Below, one piece after another: positions 31,750 through 41,777 of a stretch of 64,000 nt of DNA. Positions within the stretch are counted from its first letter, which is position 1, and every line of letters starts with the position of its first letter. Origin of the DNA: Fonsecaea monophora (lineage: Eukaryota > Ascomycota > Eurotiomycetes > Chaetothyriales > Herpotrichiellaceae). The position numbers and the translations under genes are program-made. Under the pieces are notes generated by a model. It was not told where the DNA came from, ran no database searches, and was given only the letters and a program-made list of their open reading frames with translations. The stretch spans positions 1 through 64,000 of the forward strand of contig NW_019174024.1 of the NCBI RefSeq assembly GCF_001642475.1. Reading direction: 5' to 3'.

Positions 31750-33855
31750 TCAGATGACTTTTGCAATGGCCCGGAGAGACTCGAGAGATTCCATCTCCAA
31801 CTTGAGCGCGTACTCGTGCTCATCCATATCTCCCGCCATGTCTGGATTGCTCTCAGTCGCCGTCATGTTTTCAACCACACCAAGAAAACTCTCTACTATC
31901 CTTGCATATCCAATGCCTGCGGCCGCCTTCAACGCCCTGAGAATCTCGTTGTATGAGGTAGGTTTCATCGTGGGCGGCCTGGGACTGTGTGCTCCGCTCA
32001 TGTTGGAGAGTAGTAGCTGATGTCGCAGTTCCAGAAGGTCAAAAGCAGGGCTGTCGTCGCCAACTTCTTGGTCGACAGAGTGCACGCTCTTTCGCAGCTT
32101 CAGATCGCGACTAGGCCTCTCCCTCAAACTATCACGGCTCTGTCTATTGATCGAGTTGGACGATGACCTCGGCGTAAGCGTGGATGACGACGACGAAAAC
32201 AAGAAATCCGGATACTTGTAAGTGGCATCCGACACGCCTACACCAGGCCGCAGGCTTCTCGACCCACTGCGCAAAATGTCGGGCAGACTAGTCCACAATC
32301 CGAGTTCAAGGAGGACGCAACCGACGCTGAAGATGTCAAAGCTCTTGCGATACGAAACTCTGGAGCTCCCCATCGACAGTGGATGTCGGTAGAGATCGTT
32401 CTCAAAGTCGGACTCGGTAGGCTCTGTGAGTTCGTTAGGACTGTCTACTCTTGCATAGACGTAGCCGGCGACATAGATGGGCGAAAGCAAGATATCCTCA
32501 TCGGATGCGTTGTCCGATTGAGGTCCACGTATAAATAGGATGTTGTTGGACCGAAGTTCCTTGTGCAGCCAGTCGGCGGTATGGATCTGTAGCAACGTCT
32601 CCAAGAGCGTGATGGCGTAGGACAGCCGAAGATTGAGTGACGGGATTTCCATCGGTCGTTCTAGCATGTCTCGCAATGTATGCATACTTGGCAACGGTGG
32701 GAGATCCATATGTCTCTTGACTGGGCTCTTCTGCATTGTCGCAGGATAGACACCAAAGGGAAGATCGAAGACGTAGGCATATCGGTCTTTTGCAGCCCAG
32801 TCTTTGATGTAGCCACGGCAGGGTAAACTGTGGAAGGACTGATCTAGTTCGTGCAAGAATGCTGAAACCCGGTCCACTCGATTCTCAAGAAGTGGAAGCT
32901 TGATTCCGCCACCACCGCTTTTCCATTCGAGCAGGACAGGCTCACGCGCATACCAGGCAAAGTAACGATGGCCCTCCATTCGTGATGGTGGAACGATGAG
33001 CTCCTTCGACTTCAGCCTCATCGACTTTGACGAGGAAGAAGACAAAGACGCGACCGACAGACTGGAGAGGGAAGAGTGCGAGTCCTTCAAAGTTGATGGT
33101 CTCCCAGATTCCGGCTTCGGGATGAGTGTATGGTTGTCTGTGCATGTATCTGCAACTCCCAGAAGGAGACCTTGTCGTTTCAAGCGAGCGGCTGCAGGGA
33201 TGGCTCCCTTGGAGAAAGAGCGGTTGTGGTCGTGACCGATAACACCCAACTCTTGTTCGTTGGCTGTCTTGACCACGGTGGTCCTGAGGAACACATCAAA
33301 TGCCTGTTCCATCTTGACCTGCCTTTCGTGTTCAAGGAACTGTTGGAGCTTGTCAACCAAGACTTTCACATCATCCATCAATGTGCGAACGTTCTTCTCG
33401 TCGAAAGCAATCCAGGTCCACTTTCTCCAGTTTGTTTTGTGCTGAAAAAGCTCAGACAGCGACTTTCGGGGTTGTGAAGATAGCCTGACGCCCATGGGAT
33501 TTCCCTCGTCGAGGTCGAGGATTTCCGAACCCTCCCTTATCTCCAGGTTGTATCTTTTCCTGAGTTCATTCACATCAAGCAGTAGTCTCCGCAATTGATC
33601 CAAGATCTTTGGCACATAGCGAGCATCTCGGGCATGCACCCGTAGGTCTGGCGGATCCTCAAACAAACCTGCTTCTTCGGCCCAGGTCTGAAATTTGTGC
33701 TGTTCGAGCTCGATCATGAGGCTCACGACCGCCACATCACGGTCATGGCTGCGCGCCCGACGTAGCAGGGTAAACCCTTTGATGCAACCTTGAACACAGG
33801 CAAAGGACAGGGTCAACAGGCCAGCAATGCCTGCAGCTGCATCCAGGCCACTCAT
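31750..33855 (-). CDS. HeLo-domain pseudokinase (MLKL-like architecture)
   Basis: A 701-residue single-exon protein. Residues 1 to ~190 form a HeLo (prion-inhibition and propagation) helical domain: hydrophobic N-terminal helix AAAGIAGLLTLSFACVQGC, then FTLLRRAR, LMIELEQHKFQTWAEEAGLF and VKVLVDKLQQFLEHE. HeLo is the membrane-inserting cell-death domain of fungal HET-S-type proteins. A Ser-rich linker leads to a kinase-like domain (about 300-560) that has lost its catalytic parts: no Gly-rich loop; HKELRSNN in place of HRDLKxxN (Glu433 for the catalytic Asp, Arg for Lys); and VAG at about 462-464 in place of DFG. Structural kinase features remain: FDIFSVGCVLLELGLW. So it is a predicted pseudokinase joined to a death-effector fold. 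Function in this organism is unknown; a role in incompatibility or immunity is inferred. Confidence 0.8.
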   Translation of the reverse strand: MSGLDAAAGIAGLLTLSFACVQGCIKGFTLLRRARSHDRDVAVVSLMIELEQHKFQTWAEEAGLFEDPPDLRVHARDARYVPKILDQLRRLLLDVNELRKRYNLEIREGSEILDLDEGNPMGVRLSSQPRKSLSELFQHKTNWRKWTWIAFDEKNVRTLMDDVKVLVDKLQQFLEHERQVKMEQAFDVFLRTTVVKTANEQELGVIGHDHNRSFSKGAIPAAARLKRQGLLLGVADTCTDNHTLIPKPESGRPSTLKDSHSSLSSLSVASLSSSSSKSMRLKSKELIVPPSRMEGHRYFAWYAREPVLLEWKSGGGGIKLPLLENRVDRVSAFLHELDQSFHSLPCRGYIKDWAAKDRYAYVFDLPFGVYPATMQKSPVKRHMDLPPLPSMHTLRDMLERPMEIPSLNLRLSYAITLLETLLQIHTADWLHKELRSNNILFIRGPQSDNASDEDILLSPIYVAGYVYARVDSPNELTEPTESDFENDLYRHPLSMGSSRVSYRKSFDIFSVGCVLLELGLWTSLPDILRSGSRSLRPGVGVSDATYKYPDFLFSSSSSTLTPRSSSNSINRQSRDSLRERPSRDLKLRKSVHSVDQEVGDDSPAFDLLELRHQLLLSNMSGAHSPRPPTMKPTSYNEILRALKAAAGIGYARIVESFLGVVENMTATESNPDMAGDMDEHEYALKLEMESLESLRAIAKVI

Positions 33856-35008
33856 GTTGAACTACCGGCACATGGCAAAAGTTGACCAACGGCAATCACA
33901 ACGACCTGTTTCGAGCAAATTCAGAAGATATTGTGCCAGCTGCTGACTTGCAAGCGTAAGTATCAGTGGTTCGTGAGGCAGAAGGCTAGCGGCTCGATGT
34001 GGTTCTGTATCTGTGATTGCTGAGAATCATTAGACACGGATCGGTTATACTGGAATACCGGTCAGCCGTCTTCCATCTTGTTTTGGCCGCGTGGGAGAAG
34101 GACACGGCGATGGCAGGTAGAGTCGATTGTTCTTCTGTCAGGACGAAGGTCCTTGGACTTGAGGAGCGCTCATGGCAAGACTGCTTGGGAGACTTCAACG
34201 AGTACTTCCACAAGGGAATTCCGCCGCATATATAGCCCCCGCCGGAAAGGGTGTCGTACATCTTGCAGGCGGCTGAAATCCAGGATCAAGGGTCGGGTCT
34301 GGCCCTCATGCTCTAGTGCTCTTGAGGGCGTCTCCAGGGTTGGGATAGCTTTCCTCTTTGCAGTTGGAGAGCCTGGGTGGTGCGATTGGCAAAGGTCGGA
34401 GGGGCGCAGGTGGGAGAGAGTCTTGACAGGCTTCAGGTCATGGGGGACGGCATGAGGCATGAGGCATGAGGGCAGCCCGTCAAAGTCTCAAACTTGTTCC
34501 AGACCTCGTGCATAAAATCCCTACAAGGAGCCAACCATTCTTGCCAACGCACAGCCGCCACTCACCTACAAGTTGGCACTCTGGCTTCATTTCGTTCGAG
34601 GTGCGGAGGATGGCACCACTTCCGCAGCCTATCACTTCCCACTCCCTCTCCCGCACAGTAGCCAACAAGGCATAAATCTGCCTTGTCATGCCAGGTAGGG
34701 TTCGCAAGGTTCGCCATGGATTCCGATATCCTGATGGCTAAAATACTCCAGCCTCACCGGTTATAGACATGACTCAATATCACTTCACCCTTAGACATCG
34801 GGCGCACTAACTTCATCACAGTGGAGAAAGCACTATGCGGCGCGGGCTCGATCGTCTTATCATCTGGAATTCCACCGTTGCTGTTCTGTCTACCCGAAGC
34901 ACTTGAGCTCGATTGGTCGGTTGCGGCAACCAGGGTCTCTTCTCTCACCTTGCCCTTTATCAACGTGGAAGAGTACGCGTCAAGTCCGGACACACCACCC
35001 CTCCGACC
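33856..35008. other. Divergent promoter region, HeLo pseudokinase / ribokinase
   Basis: 1.15 kb with no gene seen. A three-copy GGCATGA direct repeat lies at 34449-34469. Confidence 0.5.
34449..34469. repeat. (GGCATGA)3 direct repeat
   Basis: Three perfect 7-bp copies in noncoding DNA. Confidence 0.85.
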
Positions 35009-36163
35009 ATGGGCCGTTCTGGCTCGATGGCTCCGCGGCTCATCTCCGTTGTCGGGTCTCTCCATGTTGACCGTATCATGATCACCGACCGTATACCGGA
35101 TCGTGGAGAAAGCTACAAGGCAAGACAATATCATGAGACACTGGGAGGGAAAGGGGCAAACTCGGCGATCGCCGTCTATCGAAGCAGCCATGCCCGACCC
35201 TCCGAGGGCAAATTAACCTCATCCGATGAGAGAATCGACTATTCCAATGGCAAGGAGATTGAAGTATGTATGATCGGCGCGGTGGGAGATGACAAGTATG
35301 CGCAAATGTTTGAAGACGCGCTGCAAGAGAACGGAGTCGATGTGTCGCGCCTTCAGAAGGTGGATGGACCGACAGGAATCAGTTTCGTCCTGGTGGAATC
35401 CGCCAATGGAGAGAACCGATGTATCTTTGCCAGCAACGCAAATGATGCATTGTCGGTCGACTATTTTGCCAACCTCGACAGTCTTGCCAACGGGCGGCCA
35501 CCGGATCTAGTCATTGCACAGATGGAAATTGATCGCACCGTGGTTGAGCAGATGATCGAAACGGCTGGCGCAGCAGGTATCGAGTTCTTGCTCAACGCCG
35601 CACCGGCCAACTACATCCTGAGCCACTACTACCCGCTGATCACCCATTTGCTGGTAAACGAGACGGAGGCAGCGACTATGTCTGGCCGTGAAGTGGAAGA
35701 AGTGAATGAAGAGACCTGGCAAGAGATTACCGAGTACTTCCTTGGGAAAGGGGTGACGAACGTGGTCCTGACCCTGGGAGCACGTGGAGCCTTCTTTGGC
35801 AGAGCCGACGAGTTTGGCCATGTGCCGGCTTTCAAGGTCGACGTGGTAGATTGTACAGGGGCAGGGCAAGTTTTGATGTGGTTGGGACCAGTACTATGAA
35901 CGAATGCTGACAAGAATCTCAGGGACACATTCACAGGGGCGTACGCAACAGATTATCTGCGACAGAAGCAGATGGGACAATGGGATATCAGAGAGGCAGT
36001 TGTTCGTGCTTGTAAAGCCGCAGCATTGACAATCACACATCTCGGTGCCCAGGAAGGAATTCCTTGGATGGACGAAATTGACAATTTCGAGGAACACGAA
36101 TTGTCTCGGGCAGGACTGGAGGCTGCGTCCCAATCTGCCACGAGTGCTTCAGAAGAGCTGTGA
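35009..36163 (+). CDS. Ribokinase
   Basis: CDS join(35009..35865, 35923..36163), 365 aa. It phosphorylates D-ribose to ribose-5-phosphate with ATP (PfkB family), feeding the pentose phosphate pathway. Motifs: VGSLHVDR near the start, substrate-binding GGKGANSAIA, the NETEA motif of the ATP/Mg site, TLGARGAFF, and the catalytic DCTGAGDTFTGAYA. The last motif is split by a 57-nt intron whose donor is GC (AGG|GCAAGT) and acceptor CTCAG, with branch CTGAC, i.e. a GC-AG intron. Unspliced RNA would end the protein 9 codons after GAG, without the catalytic Asp. The ATG at 35009 has a good context; 35027 (MAPRLIS) is an alternative. It converges tightly (120 bp) with the downstream kinase gene. Confidence 0.9.
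35866..35922 (+). other. GC-AG intron in the ribokinase catalytic motif
   Basis: 57 nt beginning GCAAGT after AGG and ending CTCAG. Branch-like CTGAC lies about 13 nt before the end. No GT donor in this stretch restores GAGDTF. Confidence 0.8.
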
Positions 36164-36283
36164 GCAGAGCAAGGAAAGATTCATACCACGTATAGTCATA
36201 CCAAAGTTGGAAGCCTGACGGCTACCGAAGAAACTGGCTAGAAGACCCGCTCAAGATGTTGCCACAGGATCATGCTTCTCCCA

Positions 36284-38047
36284 TCATGCGCAACTAAGGC
36301 AAAACAATGCGTCTCCCTCATGTCGAAAATTTCGCTTCACCACGCGTGCTTCTGGTCTTTGCGTGTGATCTTCAGATAGCATGTTCTAGAGACGCCCCAA
36401 CAGATAAGTCAGCAATATGGTCTTGTTTTTGCGAAAGAAGTGGACGCGACTGGATTGAAGAGTCTGACAGGGACTCTCAAAAAACATACCATTGTCTGCT
36501 CCAGCAAAAGAGACCTGACTTCTGGAGGCCCAACATTGTCAGGGAGGTCCAGAAGCCAGGTATTCACGACCTCTAGGTTTGTCCGGAAGGCATACCCATT
36601 GTCGACATGAGGGAGAAAGCGAGCATCACGGTACTCTTGCAATGATCTGTGCTGCCGTACCGTGAGCATTTCGCTGAAGACACAGCCTAGAGCAAAGACG
36701 TCGGCCGCTCGTCCTCGCTGCTGCAGTGGCTCTGGCGGCCAGTACACTGGTGTGCCCACAATGTACTCCTCTGTCGAGGTGCTGCCTTCCATCAAGGAGA
36801 AATCTATCGCACTACCAAAATCTGCCAGGTAAGGCTGATGATCCCGGATCAGTATATTTGAGGGTTTGATGTCCTCGTGTTTGACTCGCTCCTGATGTGC
36901 ATATGCCAGTGCTGAGGCCAGGCAACCGAACCACTGATCGAGGTGCCTCGTCTCTGTCCGGGGGAACCCGGCACAATTCACTTCCAAGAAATGTCGAAGA
37001 TCGTAGTCGCCCACCGGGAGCATGATGATGGAGAAGGTAGTTTCGTCCCTGACGTAGAAAAGGACAGAGGCAATATGATGGTGGCGGAGCTTGTGCATGA
37101 TGGCCACTTCGTTTCGGACCTGCTGTTCGATGATGTTCCTCGCACGATGGCTATTTTGGACCCGGATGGTTTTTTGAGCATAGATGCTGTTTGTAGAGAC
37201 CTCGCGGACCTTTGAAACTTGGCCATATGTGCCCGTGCCCAATGGTTCAAGCCACTGAAAGCGTGCGCTTGTAGTCAAGCCAGGAGACAGATGGCTCAAG
37301 CCCGGATTTGGCAACGGAGGCAGAGACCTAGTTTCTTCTTCTCCAAAACGTTTCACCACCTCTTTCCAGTCTTCCAGTGACGATTCAAACAGCTCAGCTG
37401 CAGTCTCGGCTCGGGAATGAAAGGTGTCGAACGTAAGACCTATTGCCATCAGTCTCGGGCCTTTCTAGATTATGCATGAAACTGCCTCACCAGGGGGATG
37501 TGACGCGAAGTGACTTAGCATGATGCTGTAGCACTCTATATACTCTCTGAATACGACCTGAAGAGGTTCTTGCACACGGGGTCGGGTTGGAAATTGCGGT
37601 AGTTGCGGTCCGAACGGTTTGAGGGCTTGATTGAGGGGGTTCAATTGTTCGAAGAGGTCTTTAAGTGACAATCCTGCGTCAAGAGCGGCCTGAGTCAATT
37701 AGCCATGGGTGTCAATCTTGAAGAGACGTCCGACATGAGCCGACCTGGATGGTTGCAAAAGCAAGTTGCCAGAACAAATCGCTAAGTGTGTCAGGTGGCT
37801 GGAGATTTTGTGCGCTATCTATTGTGCTGGTAAAGGTTGTAATCGTGCCATGCTGTCGAGAGAACAGGTTAAGCAGGCGCTGAGCATTTGGTTCATAATG
37901 GTCGTTGCAGAGCGACTCAAAATTGGTCCTGAACTCTGCTTCGTTGGAACAAGGAGTCGGTGTCTGTTGGTCGCCCAGTGCTGTTTCTTTCAAATCCGCG
38001 ATGAGACTGGACCACGTGTCGGATGGGGCTTCTGATTCAGAAGACAT
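36284..38047 (-). CDS. Protein kinase with STAND/NLR-type helical N-terminus
   Basis: CDS complement(36284..36385, 36490..37439, 37491..37689, 37745..38047), 517 aa; introns 104, 51 and 55 nt, branches CTGAC, CTGAT and CTAAT. Residues about 25-165 are helical and resemble the N-terminal domain found on fungal NACHT/STAND proteins (DUF7708-like): DLFWQLAFATIQAAL, LKDLFEQLNPLNQALKPFG, LPQFP, VVFREYIECYSIMLSHF. The kinase domain starts near 225: Gly loop GTGTYGQV (Gly235), Lys in IYAQKTI, HEDIKPSNIL (Asp357; Arg of HRD replaced by Glu), ADFGSA (Asp374), GTPVYWPPE and DVFALGCVFSEM. The last exon supplies NMLSEDHTQRPEA, the expected end of the domain. Metal and catalytic residues are present, so activity is likely. 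The 3' junction and the weak gtcggc first donor need RNA support. Confidence 0.78.
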
Positions 38048-39741
38048 GAGACAGCCTGGCCGTCGCAAGGGATTTGGTCATGAAGCAGGCTTGGGCAGGA
38101 AAGGCACTATGCTGTGCTTCTGATTGCATCTCTTCTTTGGAGTTGTCACCAGGCAAAGAGAAGGGATGGAACGATTACTCTCCAACGATTCCTTTGACGG
38201 CCTCATCGGGCGCAGGCACTACATCACAGCCGCGCTTGGGACCACCAGGACTTGACCAGCTAGCCCTCACATGTTGAGCGCAGTGTGCCTCGAGCCGAGG
38301 GGTAGCCCGATAGGCTCTTATCATGTGGCTAGACATTCTAGCCACATCCAATCATGCAGCCAAGGTCAAAAAACACAGACACAATCCGCGAATGACACGA
38401 GTGGAATTTTGCAAAGACACAGCCATCGTGGTTTAATGTGTTAAGAGGGACTCGGAATTTGACCAGGACATGGCTTTTTCCAGTCCACTGGCATGGCGTG
38501 GGAAATTGTCACAGGCTTTTGATGAAGTCGAATTATCAAAGAAGTATCCGCAGTGGAGGGAGACAGCCTTTGATGGGTCCAGCCGTCTCTGGTTAGGGCC
38601 GTCCCGTCGACTTGTTTGGAGTCTGGAGAAAACAAAGCAGGTAATGGAATAGTTCATGGAGGAGGGATGGCAGGGAGGATGGGTCCGGGAGTGTCAGGTT
38701 TCGGGCTGGCGTCTGAAGGGGAAAGCCCTTCAGGTACAAAAGGCCAGCATCCTCACCCAGCTGGTTGGTCCATTTGTTTGCGCTCCTCCTTTGCTCAGGA
38801 TTTCTGTCTCCGGGAGGTTCGACTAGATGTCTGGCATTAGCTCGGTTCGTGGAGAGAGATATCGGTGAGAGGAGTTGCAGCCGGGTGTCAAGCCTGGTTC
38901 GGGCTCAGCAGAAGATGGAAGCAGGAGTTGGTCACTGTTCAATTGATGCAGAAGAATGCTTGGGATCTTCCTCATAGGGACGACCAACAAGGCCAACTGG
39001 GAGAATTGGTGAGTGCAGCCACGTGACCTCGCCAGCACCTTCCCCCTCCAGCTGCGCATCTCGTGCGCCTTTCGTCGTCCCCCACAATTTCCCCCACAAT
39101 GCATCATCATCCTTCTTTTCTCTATTTTTTTCCCACGTCTCCTCCACTGGTGGTGAAACCAGTCCTGGAGCTTGCATGATGCATCCTAGGTAGGCACAAT
39201 CTTCAGCTCTACTGGTCGTCTCATCATTCGTTTTTATCCAGCACCTGTCTCGCTTCCCGCCTTGAGATCTTCCAGGTAACCAGCGTCCCCGTCACTGGCC
39301 AACCTACCAAGTCGCGACATAAAAGACCCTCTGAGCACGAATAATCTTCTGCGCTCCTTTCAATTCTGTCACGAGGAACTAGACGAAGCTCTGTCATCTG
39401 GCGCATGCAGGCTTCCGCTGGACGACCACCTTGCGAGCTTCTCATCGACCCGACCATCAAGAAACAGAGACAACAGCGTAATTGACAACAGTTCCCAGCC
39501 TGTGACAGCCGCTACTACATTGGTACATATGAACTCCACGTCGCCCCGAGGTCAAGCACCATTTGCCAACATTGGCCTGTGCGACTGATGCTTCGTACGA
39601 AGACAATTCGACCTACGAAGGCTGAATCCTAAGGCAAGGATCATATACCAGGCACCATATAATATTGGCCCTTTGTTCTCAATCCGGTCTTCCCCATAAT
39701 ATCTGCCAGGTCCAAGCCTCATCGGGCCACTCCCCGCCAGA
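38048..39741. other. Divergent intergenic region, kinase / SRPBCC gene
   Basis: 1.7 kb without a supportable gene. Contains a CACGTGAC E-box at 39020-39027, followed by a CT-rich stretch (about 39045-39150) that probably belongs to the SRPBCC promoter or 5' UTR. Confidence 0.5.
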
Positions 39742-41019
39742 ATGGCCACGAAAACCGACTTCTCAACGCCTGATATACCTCAGTCTACCGCTACATTTTA
39801 CGTCTCAGCTTGCACGCGCATCAACGCCCCTGCAAGCCTAGTCTTTCGCACCCTCCGCAACACCGAGACCTGGAAAGACTGGAATCGCTGGATCCCCCGT
39901 GTAACAATCACATTTCAACCAGACGACGAAGATGACGCCACGTTGGCCGAAATCGAGGAATTGGTGAGAAACACTTCGATTGCGGTGAATTTTGATTCCG
40001 ATATTACGGATGGAGCAGTCATGCCGGGACCATCAGTGGAGCACTCTACGGCGCATCGAAGGCGAAGTGGTGGTGGTGGTTGGAGCGCGGGGAACGGAGG
40101 CGCCAGTCCGGCGCTCCCTGGGAGCAGACAGTCCGGCAGCATTGATCGGCCTCTTAGTCCACCACCGGTGACAAGGCAGAGATTAGCAAGCAACGCCAGC
40201 AGACTCTCGGGAATCTCGCAGGACGGCGTGGATGGGCCGTCACGGTCAAATTCAATGGCAAACACCAATGGCACTGGGGCGTTGTCTGCGGCCCAAAAGT
40301 ATCAGGCCGCAACTGAAGCACGAAGAGCCTCCTTAACCCCCGGCCAATCACCACCTGCTCCAACAGATAAAGGCACAAACCCCAATTCCGTTCTGCTCGA
40401 GTCTCCTGGGAACGCCTCTGTTCTCATGCCAGCACCTGCCAATACCCAATCGACCGCCCTTGCAGCCAAAGCTTCCCGACGGAAATCCGCGGCCAGCTCC
40501 CAGCACAGGAGACAGCTACATATCAATGCCCTCTACGGTGAACCCTCTGTGCGGATCCAATTGGGCACCAGGATGACCTTACACATGAGAATGAAACTAC
40601 CCCACAGCAAGGAGATGAAGGAACAAGCCGTCGTCGTGACCGAAGTCTCCCGTCCAGACGATCCGCAAGACGACCCAGGACAAGCTGCCCTTCAGCGCAC
40701 GCAGACCCATACGGCCTCTATATCCGGTGTGTACAGACTGGTGTGGAGCAGCACCGGCTCTTACAACCCCCCAAAGAGCTACCCTCGATTTTTGTTGCAG
40801 ACGCAACGCGTACACGAAATACGACCGTACACCTCTGGCGACGGCAAGGAAATGTGCGAGTACTGGGACTGGGAGTGCCAGAAGGGCATGTTGTCAAAGA
40901 GGAACAAGAAGGAGAGTGCATACATGGAGGAGAGGATGGTGGAATGGGGGAGGATGCTCGGCGAGTTCTGCGAGAGTATGGGCGGCGCGGTTGAGAGGCG
41001 AGATTTCAGCGTCGGATGA
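39742..41019 (+). CDS. SRPBCC (START/COQ10-like) lipid-binding-fold protein with large disordered insert
   Basis: A 425-residue single-exon protein. The first ~85 residues look like the start of a polyketide-cyclase/START-type fold: FYVSACTRINAPASLVFRTL, then TETWKDWNRWIPRV. Residues ~91-258 are a Ser/Gly/Pro/Ala-rich disordered insertion. The fold then resumes with LGTRMTLHMRMKL, QAVVVTEVSRPDD, SGVYRLVWSS, FLLQTQRVHEI and an amphipathic C-terminal helix MEERMVEWGRMLGEFCESMG, the long helix that closes the cavity. Proteins of this fold bind small hydrophobic ligands, but no ligand can be predicted. The start is the first ATG in frame (AGAATGG). It converges on tps1. Confidence 0.7.
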   Translation: MATKTDFSTPDIPQSTATFYVSACTRINAPASLVFRTLRNTETWKDWNRWIPRVTITFQPDDEDDATLAEIEELVRNTSIAVNFDSDITDGAVMPGPSVEHSTAHRRRSGGGGWSAGNGGASPALPGSRQSGSIDRPLSPPPVTRQRLASNASRLSGISQDGVDGPSRSNSMANTNGTGALSAAQKYQAATEARRASLTPGQSPPAPTDKGTNPNSVLLESPGNASVLMPAPANTQSTALAAKASRRKSAASSQHRRQLHINALYGEPSVRIQLGTRMTLHMRMKLPHSKEMKEQAVVVTEVSRPDDPQDDPGQAALQRTQTHTASISGVYRLVWSSTGSYNPPKSYPRFLLQTQRVHEIRPYTSGDGKEMCEYWDWECQKGMLSKRNKKESAYMEERMVEWGRMLGEFCESMGGAVERRDFSVG

Positions 41020-41777
41020 GTTTGCTCGAGAGCCAGAAAGATTGGCCGCGAAGCGTGCTGGGCGTCGAGGCCCACTTGCGAAGGTCTTGAATGTACGGCG
41101 ATCTGACGACGTCAGGGTCGACAGTTAATTTGTGGCCGGGAGACGCGGTGACGCTCGAATGATAATGACCATGGCTGACACGACGCCAATTTCGGCGAAA
41201 GCAGGTGGAATGAGTTCTGTGGCCAGCCAGCAGCAGCTTTATAGGGAGCATGGCCGTATACTGTAACAGTCAAGATCACAGTCCGATATCTGTGACGTGC
41301 CATGCACCGGGTCTCATAATATACCTAATCAATCAACCAGATATGCTAGGCTGTGCAGTAAGGCAGTAATTCAGTCTGGAGCGAGAATCATCCTTCCATT
41401 CTTGCGGTGGTGGTATGGGCTGATTAGGTATGATGATATACATACACAGACACGTCAACAACACATTCAGAGCGAAGCCGAGTGGTGGTCTTTATGTGGA
41501 AGAAGAAGAGACCATGGTATATCATATTATATCATACTTATCGACATGTACATCGGTCCACGCCATCTCGCTCGAATGCCCCATTCCATTCCTTTGAAAA
41601 TCTCTGGTGTTTGCTTTTCCTACCAGGGGTTAAAGATAACTGAGTGCTGGTAGTTACTGCATTCGTCGAATAACAACAAAGGGTGAAAGGCTCTGAAGAG
41701 AAGGAAATTAAGGCCGCCAGTCCAATTCAACAACCCTCGTGGTGCACGAACAGGCCCCCTCCTCTCTCTCTCTCTCT
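41020..41777. other. Convergent intergenic region, SRPBCC gene / tps1
   Basis: No gene seen. A (CT)n run just beyond the tps1 stop (41762-41776) probably lies in its 3' UTR. Confidence 0.55.

Noticed and set aside
36300..36490. Unspliced end of the NLR-like kinase (TMVCFLRVPVRLF...)
   Set aside because: A GT-AG intron with a CTGAC branch restores the expected NMLSEDHTQRP kinase ending.
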